Part shown: positions 51,429 to 60,217 of the stretch, piece by piece | Layout: each line of letters opens with the position of its first letter | Numbering within the stretch: the stretch's first letter is position 1 | NCBI RefSeq assembly: GCF_014203355.1 | Contig: NZ_JACHIR010000001.1 | Coordinates: 6,450,038 to 6,514,037, forward strand | Reading direction: 5' to 3' | Source of the DNA: Kutzneria kofuensis | GTDB taxonomy: Bacteria; Actinomycetota; Actinomycetes; Mycobacteriales; Pseudonocardiaceae | DNA length: 64,000 nt | Position numbers and translations under genes: made by a program | Notes under the pieces: generated by a model | Database searches by the model: none | What the model was told of the DNA's origin: nothing | What the model saw: the letters and a program-made list of their open reading frames with translations, nothing else

Positions 51429-52294
51429 CGCTGTTCTTCGTTCGGGAGCTCGACGGGGTATTCCTGGCTGACGTCGGCGGACCGGCTGACCGCCGCCCAC
51501 GCGGCCGACTCCGCCAGTTGGCTGCGCGAGTAGCTCTGCGCCATCTCGACGGCGTCGACGCCGAGCAGCAGATGGGACGGGAGGTTCCCGCTCTTGACCA
51601 CCCGCACCAAGATCTCGCCGGCCCGCTTCGGGTCGCCGGCGGTGAACGCGGGAAGGTCGAGCCCGCGGGCCATGGCGCCGACGGTCGCGGCGTATTCCGG
51701 GGCGACGTCGGGGACCTGCATGGACGGGCCGGCCCAGTCGGTGGCGAAGCCGCTCGGCTCCACCACGAGGTACCGGATGCCCAGCGGCCCGGTCTCGGTC
51801 GCCAGCACGCGGGTGAGGCCGTCGACCGCGAACTTGGCCGCCTGGTAGGAACCCAGGCCCGGCGTGCCGCCGACGCGGCCGCCGATCGAGGAGAACTGCA
51901 CGATCGTGCCCGCGCCCTGGGTCTTGAGCAGCGGGATCGCCGCGGTCGAGACGTTGTAGACGCCCCAGAAGTTGGTGTCGAACTGCCGGCGGAAGTCGTC
52001 CTCGGGCGTGGTCTCGACCGGGGCGAGGTTGGCGTATCCGGCGTTGTTGACCACGACGTCGATCCGGCCGAACCGGGCGGCCGTCGCGTCGAGCGCGGTG
52101 ACCGCCGCGGCCCGGTCGGTGACGTCCAGGGCCAGCGGCAGGATGCGGTCGCCGTACTGCCGCACGAGGTCGTCGAGCTGCTCGGGCCTACGCGCCGTCG
52201 CGGCGACCTGGTCGCCGGCCTCGAGGGCGGCGACGGTGAGGGCGCGGCCGAAGCCGCGGGAGGAACCGGTGATGAACCAGGTCTGCGTTGCCAT
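51425..52294 (-). CDS. Short-chain dehydrogenase/reductase (first gene of SDR pair)
   Basis: A 289-residue SDR: WFITGSSRGFGRAL, LDVTDRAAAV, VNNAGYANL, catalytic QFSSIGG, YQAAK, then a longer C-terminal part than its partner (SYSRSQLAESAAWAAVSRSADVSQEYPV). The FGRA and VEPSGFATD motifs fit the SDR subgroup often annotated as oxidoreductases of unknown substrate. An inverted-repeat operator lies directly upstream. Confidence 0.92.
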   Translation of the reverse strand: MATQTWFITGSSRGFGRALTVAALEAGDQVAATARRPEQLDDLVRQYGDRILPLALDVTDRAAAVTALDATAARFGRIDVVVNNAGYANLAPVETTPEDDFRRQFDTNFWGVYNVSTAAIPLLKTQGAGTIVQFSSIGGRVGGTPGLGSYQAAKFAVDGLTRVLATETGPLGIRYLVVEPSGFATDWAGPSMQVPDVAPEYAATVGAMARGLDLPAFTAGDPKRAGEILVRVVKSGNLPSHLLLGVDAVEMAQSYSRSQLAESAAWAAVSRSADVSQEYPVELPNEEQR

Positions 52295-52319
52295 ACAGTT
52301 AGTAGAACGCCGTTGCGTT

Positions 52320-52344
52320 AATAATGCAACAGCGTTGCGTTATT
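52320..52344. promoter_or_regulatory. Operator upstream of the SDR pair
   Basis: AATAATGCAAC (52320-52330) and GTTGCGTTATT (52334-52344) form an 11-3-11 inverted repeat with one mismatch, and a further GTTGCGTTA lies at 52312-52320. It resembles a TetR-type site, but no regulator gene is adjacent. Confidence 0.65.
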
Positions 52345-52392
52345 GTGGGGTATGACACAACGGGTGCGAAGCAACGTATGGTGGTCGGCGTA

Positions 52393-52492
52393 GTGCCTAG
52401 GGTTCCGCCGCCTCGCGGGTCTGGTCCGAGCGGCACCGTCAGTCACGACGGGGCGTGGCTGTTCAGCTGACGGGACAAAAGCCTGGAGGCCT
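52393..52492 (+). ncRNA. ykkC-class riboswitch (guanidine-I most likely)
   Basis: Three conserved blocks of the ykkC aptamer occur in order: CTAGGGTTCCG (52397-52407), CTGGTCCGAG (52421-52430) and ACGGGACAAAAGCCTGGAGG (52470-52489). A stem CCGTCAG/CTGACGG joins the second and third. The class includes guanidine, ppGpp, PRPP and nucleotide sensors; an efflux-type DMT transporter downstream favours guanidine. Confidence 0.82.
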
Positions 52493-52523
52493 TCCCGGGT
52501 CCGCGCGGACCTCGGGGGAAGGC
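52489..52523 (+). promoter_or_regulatory. Riboswitch expression platform masking the ribosome site
   Basis: GCCTTCCC (52489-52496) pairs with GGGAAGGC (52516-52523) and an inner GGTCCG/CGGACC stem closes the hairpin. The 3' arm is the ribosome binding site of the EamA gene, so this fold should block translation when the aptamer does not prevent it. Its left edge touches the conserved aptamer 3' block. Confidence 0.7.
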
Positions 52524-52529
52524 GCTCAC

Positions 52530-53390
52530 GTGAACGGCTTCGCTCTCTCGCTCGTGCTCGTCGCCGCCGTCGTGCACGCCGTCTGGAACCTCGCCGCCAA
52601 ACAGGTCGGCGACGGCGGTCCGCGGTTCGTCTTCCTGTACTACACGGTGTCCGCCGTCATCTTCGGCCCGGTGGCGGTCGTTCTGCTGTTCGCCGAACGT
52701 CCACAGTGGACGTGGTTGCTCGCCGCCCTGGGCACCGCCGTGCTGCACGTCGTCTACGGCATCGTGTTGCAGCGCGGCTACGCCGTCGGCGACCTCTCCG
52801 TCGTGTATCCCCTGGCCCGTGGGACCGGCCCGCTGCTGTCCGTGCTGGTGGCCGTGTTGTTCCTCGGCGAACACCCCGGCTGGCCCGGTCTGCTCGGCGC
52901 CTTTCTGGTGATCACCGGGGTCCTCGTGATCAGCTCCGGCAAGACCGCCCACGCGACCCCGGGTCGTCGCCGCGCCGGCGTGTTCTACGGCGTCCTCACC
53001 GGCGCCGTCATCGCCGCGTACACGCTGTGGGACGCCCATTCCGTCACCGCGCTCGGCATCCCGCCGCTGGCCTACTTCGGCTCGGGCGCGATCTTCCAGA
53101 GCCTCCTTCTCGCTCCGTCCGCCCTGCGCGACAAGGCTTCCGTCGCCGCTGTCTGGCAGCGGTACCGCCGCCAGATCCTCACTGTCGGCCTGCTCTCGCC
53201 ACTCGGCTACCTGTTCGTCCTCTATGCCCTCCGGCTCGCCCCCGTCAGCCTCGTCGCCCCCGCCCGCGAGCTCTCCATCGTCCTCGGCGGTCTCGCCGCC
53301 TGGCGGCTGCTCGGCGAGGCCCAGGCCGCCCGCCGCCTCATCGGCTCCCTGGTGGTGCTGGCCGGCATCGCCGCCATCGCCGTCGCGTGA
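52530..53390 (+). CDS. EamA/DMT family transporter
   Basis: A 286-residue membrane protein with about ten helices in two EamA repeats (LVAAVVHAVWNLAAKQ; FYGVLTGAVIAAYTLWDAHS). These are usually exporters of small metabolites. GTG 52530 follows GGGGGAAGG, which is part of the riboswitch hairpin; an earlier in-frame start at 52455 would lie within the aptamer. Riboswitch control suggests export of the sensed compound, plausibly guanidine. Confidence 0.9.
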   Translation: MNGFALSLVLVAAVVHAVWNLAAKQVGDGGPRFVFLYYTVSAVIFGPVAVVLLFAERPQWTWLLAALGTAVLHVVYGIVLQRGYAVGDLSVVYPLARGTGPLLSVLVAVLFLGEHPGWPGLLGAFLVITGVLVISSGKTAHATPGRRRAGVFYGVLTGAVIAAYTLWDAHSVTALGIPPLAYFGSGAIFQSLLLAPSALRDKASVAAVWQRYRRQILTVGLLSPLGYLFVLYALRLAPVSLVAPARELSIVLGGLAAWRLLGEAQAARRLIGSLVVLAGIAAIAVA

Positions 53391-53393
53391 GGC

Positions 53394-54275
53394 CTAACGC
53401 ACCGCGTTGCACGCCTCGATCAGCACGCGCAGCCCGGCGCCGGGCGGATCCGGTCGCACCGCAAGGAAGGCGCGCATCACCGGCGCCGGGTTGCGCAGCG
53501 GCCGGAACACCACGCCCGGCACCGGTAGCTGTTCGGCCTGCGGGGCGTAGAACACCGTCCAGGACGGCTTGCCGAAGCCGATCGCGGCCAGCGTGTCCTG
53601 GTCCGTGGTGAACTCCGGGCCGAACTCGGGCTCGAAGCCGGCCTCCCGACAGGATCGGGTGACGAGGTCGTGGAGGGTCGGGTTTCGTTGCCGTGACGCC
53701 AATCGGAGCGGCAACCCGGCCAGCTCGGCCATGTCGATCACGCCCCGCACGGCGAGATCATGCCGGGCCGGCAGCGCGACCATCAGCGGATCCTCCCACA
53801 GCGGCAACAACTCCAGTCCCGGCGTTGGCCGCTCGCCGCGCAGCAACGCCGCATCCAGCTCGCCGGACCGCACCCGCCGCAACCGCTCATCGGTCTCCGC
53901 GGTGACGAGTTCGAGTGTGGCGTTTCCGCTCAACCGCGCGAACTCCGCGAGGATGATCTCCAGTCGGGCGCCGAGTCCGACACTCGTGCCGAGCCGGACC
54001 GTCGTCGCGTGCTCGGCGCGCAGCTCGTCGATCGCGGTGCGGGCCTGGGCCGCTGTCGCCAACATCTGCCGTGCGTGCGGCAGCAGCAGCTTGCCGGCCT
54101 CGGTCAGTCGCACGGTCCGGGTGGTGCGGTCGAACAGGTCCATGCCGAGGTCCCGCTCCAGCCGCCGGATCTGCTGGCTGACCGCCGACTGCACGATGTG
54201 CAGCCGCTCGGCGGCCCGCCCGAAGTGCAGCTCCTCGGCCACCGTGAGGAAGTAGTGCAGCTGCCTGAGTTCCAT
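53394..54275 (-). CDS. LysR family transcriptional regulator
   Basis: A 293-residue regulator starting MELRQLHYFLTVAEELHFGRAAERLHI, with recognition helix VQSAVSQQIRRLERDLG and an effector domain of the CatR/BenM-like branch (RLGTSVGLGARLEIILAEF; LPLWEDPLMVALPARH). Divergent from two alpha/beta hydrolase genes, which it probably controls. The 89-bp gap holds a TGATCA core (54290-54295) but no clear full LysR box. Confidence 0.92.
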   Translation of the reverse strand: MELRQLHYFLTVAEELHFGRAAERLHIVQSAVSQQIRRLERDLGMDLFDRTTRTVRLTEAGKLLLPHARQMLATAAQARTAIDELRAEHATTVRLGTSVGLGARLEIILAEFARLSGNATLELVTAETDERLRRVRSGELDAALLRGERPTPGLELLPLWEDPLMVALPARHDLAVRGVIDMAELAGLPLRLASRQRNPTLHDLVTRSCREAGFEPEFGPEFTTDQDTLAAIGFGKPSWTVFYAPQAEQLPVPGVVFRPLRNPAPVMRAFLAVRPDPPGAGLRVLIEACNAVR

Positions 54276-54364
54276 GCCGACGCCCTCGATTGATCAGTTT
54301 CCGTGATGAGTGTAAGCGTCGATCGCTCGTTGGTCGGGCGGTTCCGACGAGGTTGGCTGGGCCC

Positions 54365-55126
54365 ATGCCGCTACTGGACGTCAACGACATCAAGCTCTTC
54401 TACGAGGACGAGGGCACCGGCCCCGGCCTGCTGTTCCTGCACGGCTGGGCCACCAGCGGCCGGGTGTGGGGCGCGCAGCTGCCGGAGTTCGTGCGGACGC
54501 ACCGCGTCGTCACCCTCGACTGGCGTGGCTGCGGGCGCTCCGACCATCCCGCCCACGGCAACACCCTCGACGGCGTGCTCGACGACCTGGTCGCCGTGAT
54601 CGACCGGCTCGGTCTCGACCGGCCGACCGTCGTCGGATCGTCGATCGGGGGCACCTTCGCCACCGAGCTCGCGGTCTGCCACCCCGAGTTGATCTCCGCC
54701 GCCGTGGCCGTGGACGGGCCCGCGCATTGGCCGTCCACCGGCATGCCGCTGGAGCAGCTGCGACGCGACCTGCGTCAGGACCGCGCCGGCACCATCGCCG
54801 GCTGGGTGCCGCACTGGTTCGCTCCGGGCGCCGAGCCGGCGCTGATCGACTGGACCGTGCGGCAGATGCTGGATTCCGGCGTCTACATCGACGAGCAGTT
54901 CGACGCCTTCCTGACCTACGACCCTCGCCCCGTGCTGCCCGGGCTGATGGTGCCGATCCACTACATCCACGGCTCGCTGGACACCCAGATCCCCGTCGCC
55001 GTCGCTCACGAGTGCGCCGCTGTGACCCCCGGTTCCGCCGTCACCGAGATCCCCGGCGTCGGGCACATGCCGCACCAGGAAGACCCCGACGCCTTCAACG
55101 CCGCTTTGCGCAAGTTCCTGAGCTGA
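54365..55126 (+). CDS. Alpha/beta hydrolase
   Basis: A 253-residue hydrolase with HGW oxyanion motif (LLFLHGWATSG), nucleophile elbow VVGSSIGGTFA, acid Asp in HGSLDTQIP and His in VGHMPHQEDP. The fold and length match esterases, lactonases and non-heme haloperoxidases. ATG 54365; a longer frame from 54290 overlaps the LysR promoter. The next hydrolase gene follows after 11 bp. Confidence 0.9.
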   Translation: MPLLDVNDIKLFYEDEGTGPGLLFLHGWATSGRVWGAQLPEFVRTHRVVTLDWRGCGRSDHPAHGNTLDGVLDDLVAVIDRLGLDRPTVVGSSIGGTFATELAVCHPELISAAVAVDGPAHWPSTGMPLEQLRRDLRQDRAGTIAGWVPHWFAPGAEPALIDWTVRQMLDSGVYIDEQFDAFLTYDPRPVLPGLMVPIHYIHGSLDTQIPVAVAHECAAVTPGSAVTEIPGVGHMPHQEDPDAFNAALRKFLS

Positions 55127-55137
55127 AAGGTTCGCTC

Positions 55138-55938
55138 ATGCCTCACGCACCCGTCCGGATCAGCGGCGGCGACGCCGTCGTCGAGTACGACGTCACCGGC
55201 GCCGGCCCCGGCGTTGTCCTCGTCCACGGCACCGCCGCCACCCGCTTGCAGTGGCAGGGCCTGACTTCGGCCCTGCAGGACAGATTCACCGTTGTCGCGC
55301 CCGACTACTCCGGCTCCGGCGGCACCGTCGACCACGGCGGCCCGCTGCTGCTTTCCGACCTGGCCGACGAGATCGTCGCCGCCGCCGATCACGCCGGCCT
55401 GGACTCCTTCCACCTCGTCGGCCATTCCCTCGGCGCCGCCATCGCCACCCACGTCGCCGGCACCCACCCCGACCGCGTGCTGTCCCTGGCCCTGCACGCC
55501 GGCTGGGTCCGCACCACTCCCCGAATGGCCGCAGAATTCCTTTACTGGAAGGAACTCCTGGCCGCCGACGTCTCCCTCTTCGCCCGCATGCTGCCCCTCA
55601 TGGCCTTCGGCCCCCGCTACTGGTCCTCGTCTCCCGACAACGAGGCCCTCGTGCGGGATCTCGCCGCCGCCATCACCCCCGGCGCCCTCCGGCAGATCGA
55701 CGTCGACACCGCCGTCGACCTCACCCCCGTGCTCGATTCCGTCGTCGCCCCAACCCTCGTGCTGGCCAGCATCCACGACCGTGTCATCGATCCCGCCCAG
55801 CAGCAGGCCCTCCTCGCCGGCATCGCCACCTCTCGCTACGCCGAGATCGACGCCGGCCACGGCGCCCCCGCCGAGGACCCGACCGGCTTCATCACCCGCG
55901 TCACCGGATTCCTGGACGAGCTGACGGTCGCCGTGTGA
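55138..55938 (+). CDS. Alpha/beta hydrolase
   Basis: A 266-residue hydrolase: VVLVHGTAATRLQW, nucleophile elbow LVGHSLGAAIA, acid region ASIHDRVID, and His in DAGHGAPAEDP. It has a longer lid (about 130-180, rich in Leu/Phe/Met) than the preceding gene product. Both hydrolases form one operon, and may have arisen by ancient duplication, though they differ a lot. Its stop directly abuts the convergent RNase HI stop. Confidence 0.9.
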   Translation: MPHAPVRISGGDAVVEYDVTGAGPGVVLVHGTAATRLQWQGLTSALQDRFTVVAPDYSGSGGTVDHGGPLLLSDLADEIVAAADHAGLDSFHLVGHSLGAAIATHVAGTHPDRVLSLALHAGWVRTTPRMAAEFLYWKELLAADVSLFARMLPLMAFGPRYWSSSPDNEALVRDLAAAITPGALRQIDVDTAVDLTPVLDSVVAPTLVLASIHDRVIDPAQQQALLAGIATSRYAEIDAGHGAPAEDPTGFITRVTGFLDELTVAV

Positions 55939-56403
55939 TCAGCGACTTCCCTTGGCTGCCATCGCTTCCTGCGCTCCCTTGACCGCCAGCCGGTCCGCGC
56001 GCTCGTTCTCCGGATGGCCCGCGTGGCCCTTCACCCAGTGCCATTCCACTCGGTGCGGGGCCATCGCGTCGTCCAGCCGCTGCCACAGGTCCGCGTTCTT
56101 CACCGGCTCCCGGTTGCTCGTCCGCCAGCCGTTGGTCTTCCACCGCGGCAGCCAGCTCATCACGCCGTTGCGGACGTACGTGCTGTCCGTGTACACCAGC
56201 ACCGTCGACGGCCGGGTCAGCGTCTCCAGCGCCCGGATCGGCGCCATCAGCTCCATCCGGTTGTTCGTGGTCGGCCCCTCGTCGCCCCCGTAGAGCTCCC
56301 GCTCGTGACGGCCGTAGCGCAGCACCGCACCCCAGCCGCCCGGGCCGGGGTTTCCGCTGCACGCGCCGTCCGTGTAGATCTCCACCGCCTGCTCGTCCGC
56401 CAC
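55939..56403 (-). CDS. rnhA: Ribonuclease HI
   Basis: A 154-residue RNase H that cuts RNA in RNA-DNA hybrids. The four acidic active-site residues are visible: Asp in [16 protein letters not shown], Glu in NRMELMAPI, Asp in [10 protein letters not shown] and Asp in ENERADRLA. The basic handle segment ([17 protein letters not shown]) is also present. GTG 56403 gives the standard length; a frame open to 56463 adds unrelated sequence. Confidence 0.95.
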   Translation of the reverse strand: MADEQAVEIYTDGACSGNPGPGGWGAVLRYGRHERELYGGDEGPTTNNRMELMAPIRALETLTRPSTVLVYTDSTYVRNGVMSWLPRWKTNGWRTSNREPVKNADLWQRLDDAMAPHRVEWHWVKGHAGHPENERADRLAVKGAQEAMAAKGSR

Positions 56404-56436
56404 GTCCGTGACCCTACTTGTGCGAGGATCGCCGCC

Positions 56437-57051
56437 GTGAAATGGAGCCGCGGTGTCCACCACCTCGAGGAACTGGCCCGCCGATGCGACACCCCCTCAC
56501 CTGTGCCGATGCTGCCGGTCGTCGGCCTCTGGGCGTTCGGCGACCTGCTCGGCGAGCCCTGTGACCTCGACCGGGTGCAGGTGGCCGTCGTCGTCGACCT
56601 CCCCGCCGCCGACGTTCCGTGGCTCGACATCCCCCAGGGCGGCCAGCACTGGGCTCAGGCCGTGCGCCTCAGGGAACCCCTCGTCCCGTACTGGCGCTCT
56701 GCCGCTCTCCCGGTGTGGAACCACCACATTTCCCGTCCCGCCCTCGTCTGGGACGCCGAGTCCGGCATCCGGGAATCCACCCTCGCCGCCCTCCACGACG
56801 GCCGCGGCACCGACGTCCGCGCCGACGCTCCCACCCCACCGCAGCTCCGGTTCCAGCTCGACACCGAACTCGCCATCAGCCTCCGCTCCCTGCGTCGCAA
56901 CCACCGTGCGTACGACGACAAGCGCTGGCGCCCCGGCAAACTCGAGCCCGTCGCCGACTCTCTCTGGCGCGCCACGGACGGCTACCTCGACCTACTGGAC
57001 GCGATCGCGCCCGCCGAATCCACGCCTGCTGGACCGCGCGACAGCCGATGA
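56437..57051 (+). CDS. Conserved actinobacterial protein, possibly DUF7711 family
   Basis: A 204-residue soluble protein: [16 protein letters not shown] at the N-terminus, [29 protein letters not shown], and a C-terminal helical end ([43 protein letters not shown]). I recall this as DUF7711-like, without a known function; the overall pattern recalls nucleotidyltransferase-fold proteins but no catalytic motif is complete. GTG 56437. Confidence 0.72.
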   Translation: MKWSRGVHHLEELARRCDTPSPVPMLPVVGLWAFGDLLGEPCDLDRVQVAVVVDLPAADVPWLDIPQGGQHWAQAVRLREPLVPYWRSAALPVWNHHISRPALVWDAESGIRESTLAALHDGRGTDVRADAPTPPQLRFQLDTELAISLRSLRRNHRAYDDKRWRPGKLEPVADSLWRATDGYLDLLDAIAPAESTPAGPRDSR

Positions 57052-57054
57052 CGG

Positions 57055-57678
57055 TTATGCGCTCCCGCGACGAGCAGCCGCAGCAGACGCGATGACCAGT
57101 CCGCGCAGCACGAGGGAGGCCATGTCGTCGAGCTGCTCGGCGAGGTCGAAGGGGGCGGGATCGTCGTGCACCCAGCGCAGCACCGTGGAGAAGTACCCGG
57201 CGGCGAGTAGCCGGCCCGCGACCGCGGGATCGACCTGAGGCTGCAACTCGCCGATTTGTTGACCTCGTTCGACGGTCTTCGTCAGCTCGGTTTCCAACGC
57301 CGGCCCGCGCAACGGGTCGCCGTGCCGCATCGCGGCATCCATGAGGGCGGCGGTCTCGCGGCGGGACTCGACGTTGAGTCGCGCGAGTTCGCGAAGGTAG
57401 TGCCGGATCTGGTCGGGTGTGCTGAGGTCGTCGGCCTGCTCGGCGGAGAGCGCGGCAGCGACCTTGATCCGGCGCTGGCGCCCCCACTCCTCGAGGAACG
57501 CGGCCTTCGTCTTGTAGTGGTTGAAGACCGTGGCCCGCGCGACGTCGGCCTCGGCAGCGATGTCGTCCATGGTGGTGGCCTCGAAACCACGAGCTACGAA
57601 CAGGTCGCGAGCGGCTTCGTACAGACGGTCGCTGACGTCCTGGCGTTTCCGATCACGCCGCTTCGGTGCTGAGGCCAT
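57055..57678 (-). CDS. TetR family transcriptional regulator
   Basis: A 207-residue repressor with an N-terminal helix-turn-helix (LYEAARDLFVARGFEATTMDDIAAEADVARATVFNHYKTKAAFLEEW) and an all-helical ligand domain. ATG 57678 follows an in-frame upstream start at 57693 that is less likely. Divergent from the MBL/MFS/FAH operon, with inverted repeats in the 92-bp gap, so it should repress that operon and itself until a small molecule binds. Confidence 0.92.
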   Translation of the reverse strand: MASAPKRRDRKRQDVSDRLYEAARDLFVARGFEATTMDDIAAEADVARATVFNHYKTKAAFLEEWGRQRRIKVAAALSAEQADDLSTPDQIRHYLRELARLNVESRRETAALMDAAMRHGDPLRGPALETELTKTVERGQQIGELQPQVDPAVAGRLLAAGYFSTVLRWVHDDPAPFDLAEQLDDMASLVLRGLVIASAAAARRGSA

Positions 57679-57725
57679 GCCCCAGTAGAACACGAGCCTT
57701 GACTCTTCTTGTACTCAGGTGCAAT

Positions 57726-57758
57726 CTTGGACTTCAGTTCAAGAATGGACTTGAGTCC
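57726..57758. promoter_or_regulatory. TetR operator region
   Basis: CTTGGACTTCAGTTCAAG (57726-57743) is an imperfect 18-bp palindrome, followed at 57747-57758 by GGACTTGAGTCC, a near-perfect one. They share the GGACTT half-site and have centres about 18 bp apart, fitting two TetR dimers between the divergent starts. Confidence 0.65.
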
Positions 57759-57770
57759 AGGAGGTTCCTG

Positions 57771-58703
57771 GTGGCTTCTTCCGGCGCGCACGTCGATCTC
57801 GGACGCGGTTGCCATGTGTGGCTGCCCGAGAGCGGAGGTTGGGGCCACAGCAACTCCGGCCTCGTCGCAGGGACGGGTGAGTCCCTGCTCGTCGACACCT
57901 TGTTCGACGTGGCTTCGACATCGCGCCTGCTCACCGCGATGCAGGACGTCGTGGCAACGGCTCCTGTCGAGCGGGTGGTCAACACCCACGGCAACGGCGA
58001 CCACTGGTTCGGCAATCAGCTCCTGTCCGACCGGGAGATCATCGCGGCGGCGCCCACGGCGGCGGAGATGCGGGCCGTCGGCCCGGCCGAAGTGCGGGCG
58101 CTCCTGGCGCAGCAAGGACGGGCGGGTGCGTTCGCACGACGCGTCTTCCGCGGCTTCGACCTGTCCGATGTGGAGCCGGTCTACCCCGCGACGCTCTATG
58201 TGGATGAGCTCGACCTCGTTGTCGGCGGCACGGACGTTCGGTTGATCGACGTCGGACCGGCGCACACAGCCGGCGACACGATCGTCCATGTCCCGTCGGC
58301 CGGTGTGGTCTACACCGGTGACATCGTTTTCGCCGGTGGCACGCCGATCGTCTGGACCGGCCCGATCGGCAACTGGCTTCGAGCCTGCGACCTGATCTGC
58401 GAGCTCGGCGTCTGCACGGTGGTGCCCGGCCACGGGCTGGTCACGACCGTGCGGGCCGTCCGAGCCCAGGCTGCCTACCTGCGATTCGTACAGGAGGAAG
58501 CCGCGGCGCGGCACGAGAAGGGCATGACCTTTGTCGAGGCGGCGCAGGACATCGACCTCCGCGAGTACGGCGATCTGCCGGAACACGAACGGTTGGTCGT
58601 CAACGTGCACGCGGTCTACCGCGAGCTCGATCCCGACATCCCGGCACTGGAAGGCCCGTCGGCATTCGCGTGCATGGGTGAATTCATGGAGGACTTGGTG
58701 TGA
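57771..58703 (+). CDS. MBL-fold hydrolase with altered zinc motif
   Basis: A 310-residue metallo-beta-lactamase-fold protein. The first zinc motif reads H73-G-N75-G-D77-H78, with Asn where His is usual, so metal site 1 may be weakened or the protein may favour another metal. Other ligands look intact: GPAHTAGDTIVH, YTGDIVFAG and VPGHGLV. GTG 57771 follows GGAGG by 6 nt. It overlaps the MFS gene (GTGA), and with FAH it forms an operon under the TetR gene; role in turnover of an exported or toxic compound is inferred. Confidence 0.88.
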   Translation: MASSGAHVDLGRGCHVWLPESGGWGHSNSGLVAGTGESLLVDTLFDVASTSRLLTAMQDVVATAPVERVVNTHGNGDHWFGNQLLSDREIIAAAPTAAEMRAVGPAEVRALLAQQGRAGAFARRVFRGFDLSDVEPVYPATLYVDELDLVVGGTDVRLIDVGPAHTAGDTIVHVPSAGVVYTGDIVFAGGTPIVWTGPIGNWLRACDLICELGVCTVVPGHGLVTTVRAVRAQAAYLRFVQEEAAARHEKGMTFVEAAQDIDLREYGDLPEHERLVVNVHAVYRELDPDIPALEGPSAFACMGEFMEDLV

Positions 58704-60217
58704 TCCCCGACGTTGTGGACGAACAACCGACCCGCCTCGCGGCCGGCACACTCGTGGCCGGTTGCTTCGCGGTGTTCCTCGCCCAGACCGGGCTCGTACT
58801 GCCGGCCGCGATCAACGGCGTCATCCAGCGAACGCTGCAGCTGTCGGGCGCGGAACTGACGTGGGTGAGCGACGCCTTCCTGGTTCCCATCGCGATGTTC
58901 AGCCTGACCTTCGGCGTGCTGGGAGACCGCCACGGACGCAAGAAGGTGCTGCTGGCCGGGTCGCTGCTGACGCTGCTCGGCGCAACGATCGCCGCGGTGG
59001 GGGGCACTGCGCTGACGCTGTGGGCCGGCCAGGCAGCGGCGGGTATCGGCGCGGCCGCGCTGTTCCCGTCCTCACTCGCCGTCATCACGGCCGCGACGCC
59101 GAACCCCGCCGCCCGCGCCCGCGGCCTGGCCGCCTGGACCACCGCGCTGTCCGCAGGTGCGCTCGTCGCGCCACCATTGTCGGGCGCGGCAGTCGAACTG
59201 GGCTCGTTCCACTGGGCGTTCGGTGCCGTCGCAGTTCTCTCCGGCATCTGCACGATCACGAACTTCGCGCTGGTGAAGGAGTCCAGCCGGCCGGACGGCC
59301 GATCGTTGGACTGGCCCGGCCAGATCACCGTCGCCGCCGCGCTGCTGGCTCTGCTGTTCGGGATGATCGAAGGACCGGAGCTGGGCTGGACCTCACCACC
59401 GGTGATCGCCGCGTTCGTGCTCTTCATCGTGCTCCTGACAGCGTTCGTCGCCATCGAGAACCGCAGCGCGCAACCGATGCTCCGGCTGTCGCTGTTCCGC
59501 ATCCCGGCGTTCAGCGGTGCCGCGATCGTGGCCGTGGTCGGCATGTTCGGGTTTCTGGGCGGCGCCTACGCGTTGAGCATCAGGCTCGGTGTCATCCAGC
59601 ACCAGACGCCGCTGCAGGCGGCGGGCCCGTTCCTGGTGATCCAGGGCGTGACGCCGTTCATCTGGCCGCTGCTGGTCCGGCTGCTGCACCGCGTCGGTCC
59701 GCGGATCATGCTCGTCTCCGGGCTGCTCGCGATCGCCGCCGGCTGGATCTGGCTCGGCGCGCTGCCGATCGCGGGCTCCACCCTGGTCACCATGCTGCCG
59801 GCGCTGCTCGCTGTGGGGCTGGGATTCGGCCTGCTCGTCTCCGCCATCACCGCCGCCGCGGTCAACGTCGTGCCGGTCCAGCTCACCGGTATGGCCAGCG
59901 CGACCGCGAGCGTGGTGCGCGACCTCGGGCAGACGTTCGGTCCGGCCTTGATCGGCACCATCGTGCTGAGCCAGGCGGCCGATGCGCTGGCGCCACGACT
60001 GGCCGGTCGGCCCGGACCCGCGAATGCCGTGCTCGAGTCAGGCGGCCCGCTCGCCGTCGCCACAGCGGATCTCGGGCCTGCGTCGGTCTTTGCCAGACAG
60101 GCACTGGAGCACGGGTACGCCATCGGCTCCATCGTCAGCGCGGTGGTGTGCGTGTGCGCGGCGTTCGTGGCCCTCGTGATGGTCCGGGCCGGCGCAGGTC
60201 CGGAGGTGCGCCACTGA
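58700..60217 (+). CDS. MFS transporter, DHA2 (14-helix) type
   Basis: A 505-residue drug/H+ antiporter-like protein with about 14 membrane helices, the motif-A loop GDRHGRKKVLLAG and a motif-C-like region (WTTALSAGALVAPPLSGAAVE). Exporters of this family expel antibiotics or aromatic compounds. GTG start overlaps the MBL stop, and its own TGA shares one base with the next ATG (TGATG). TetR-controlled efflux is the natural reading. Confidence 0.92.
   Translation: MIPDVVDEQPTRLAAGTLVAGCFAVFLAQTGLVLPAAINGVIQRTLQLSGAELTWVSDAFLVPIAMFSLTFGVLGDRHGRKKVLLAGSLLTLLGATIAAVGGTALTLWAGQAAAGIGAAALFPSSLAVITAATPNPAARARGLAAWTTALSAGALVAPPLSGAAVELGSFHWAFGAVAVLSGICTITNFALVKESSRPDGRSLDWPGQITVAAALLALLFGMIEGPELGWTSPPVIAAFVLFIVLLTAFVAIENRSAQPMLRLSLFRIPAFSGAAIVAVVGMFGFLGGAYALSIRLGVIQHQTPLQAAGPFLVIQGVTPFIWPLLVRLLHRVGPRIMLVSGLLAIAAGWIWLGALPIAGSTLVTMLPALLAVGLGFGLLVSAITAAAVNVVPVQLTGMASATASVVRDLGQTFGPALIGTIVLSQAADALAPRLAGRPGPANAVLESGGPLAVATADLGPASVFARQALEHGYAIGSIVSAVVCVCAAFVALVMVRAGAGPEVRH

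Noticed and set aside
52352-52393. A 13-codon frame beginning MTQRVRSNVWW after the SDR operator, considered as a TetR remnant
   Set aside because: Too short, no homology to a TetR start beyond chance, and it lies in the promoter/leader of the riboswitch.
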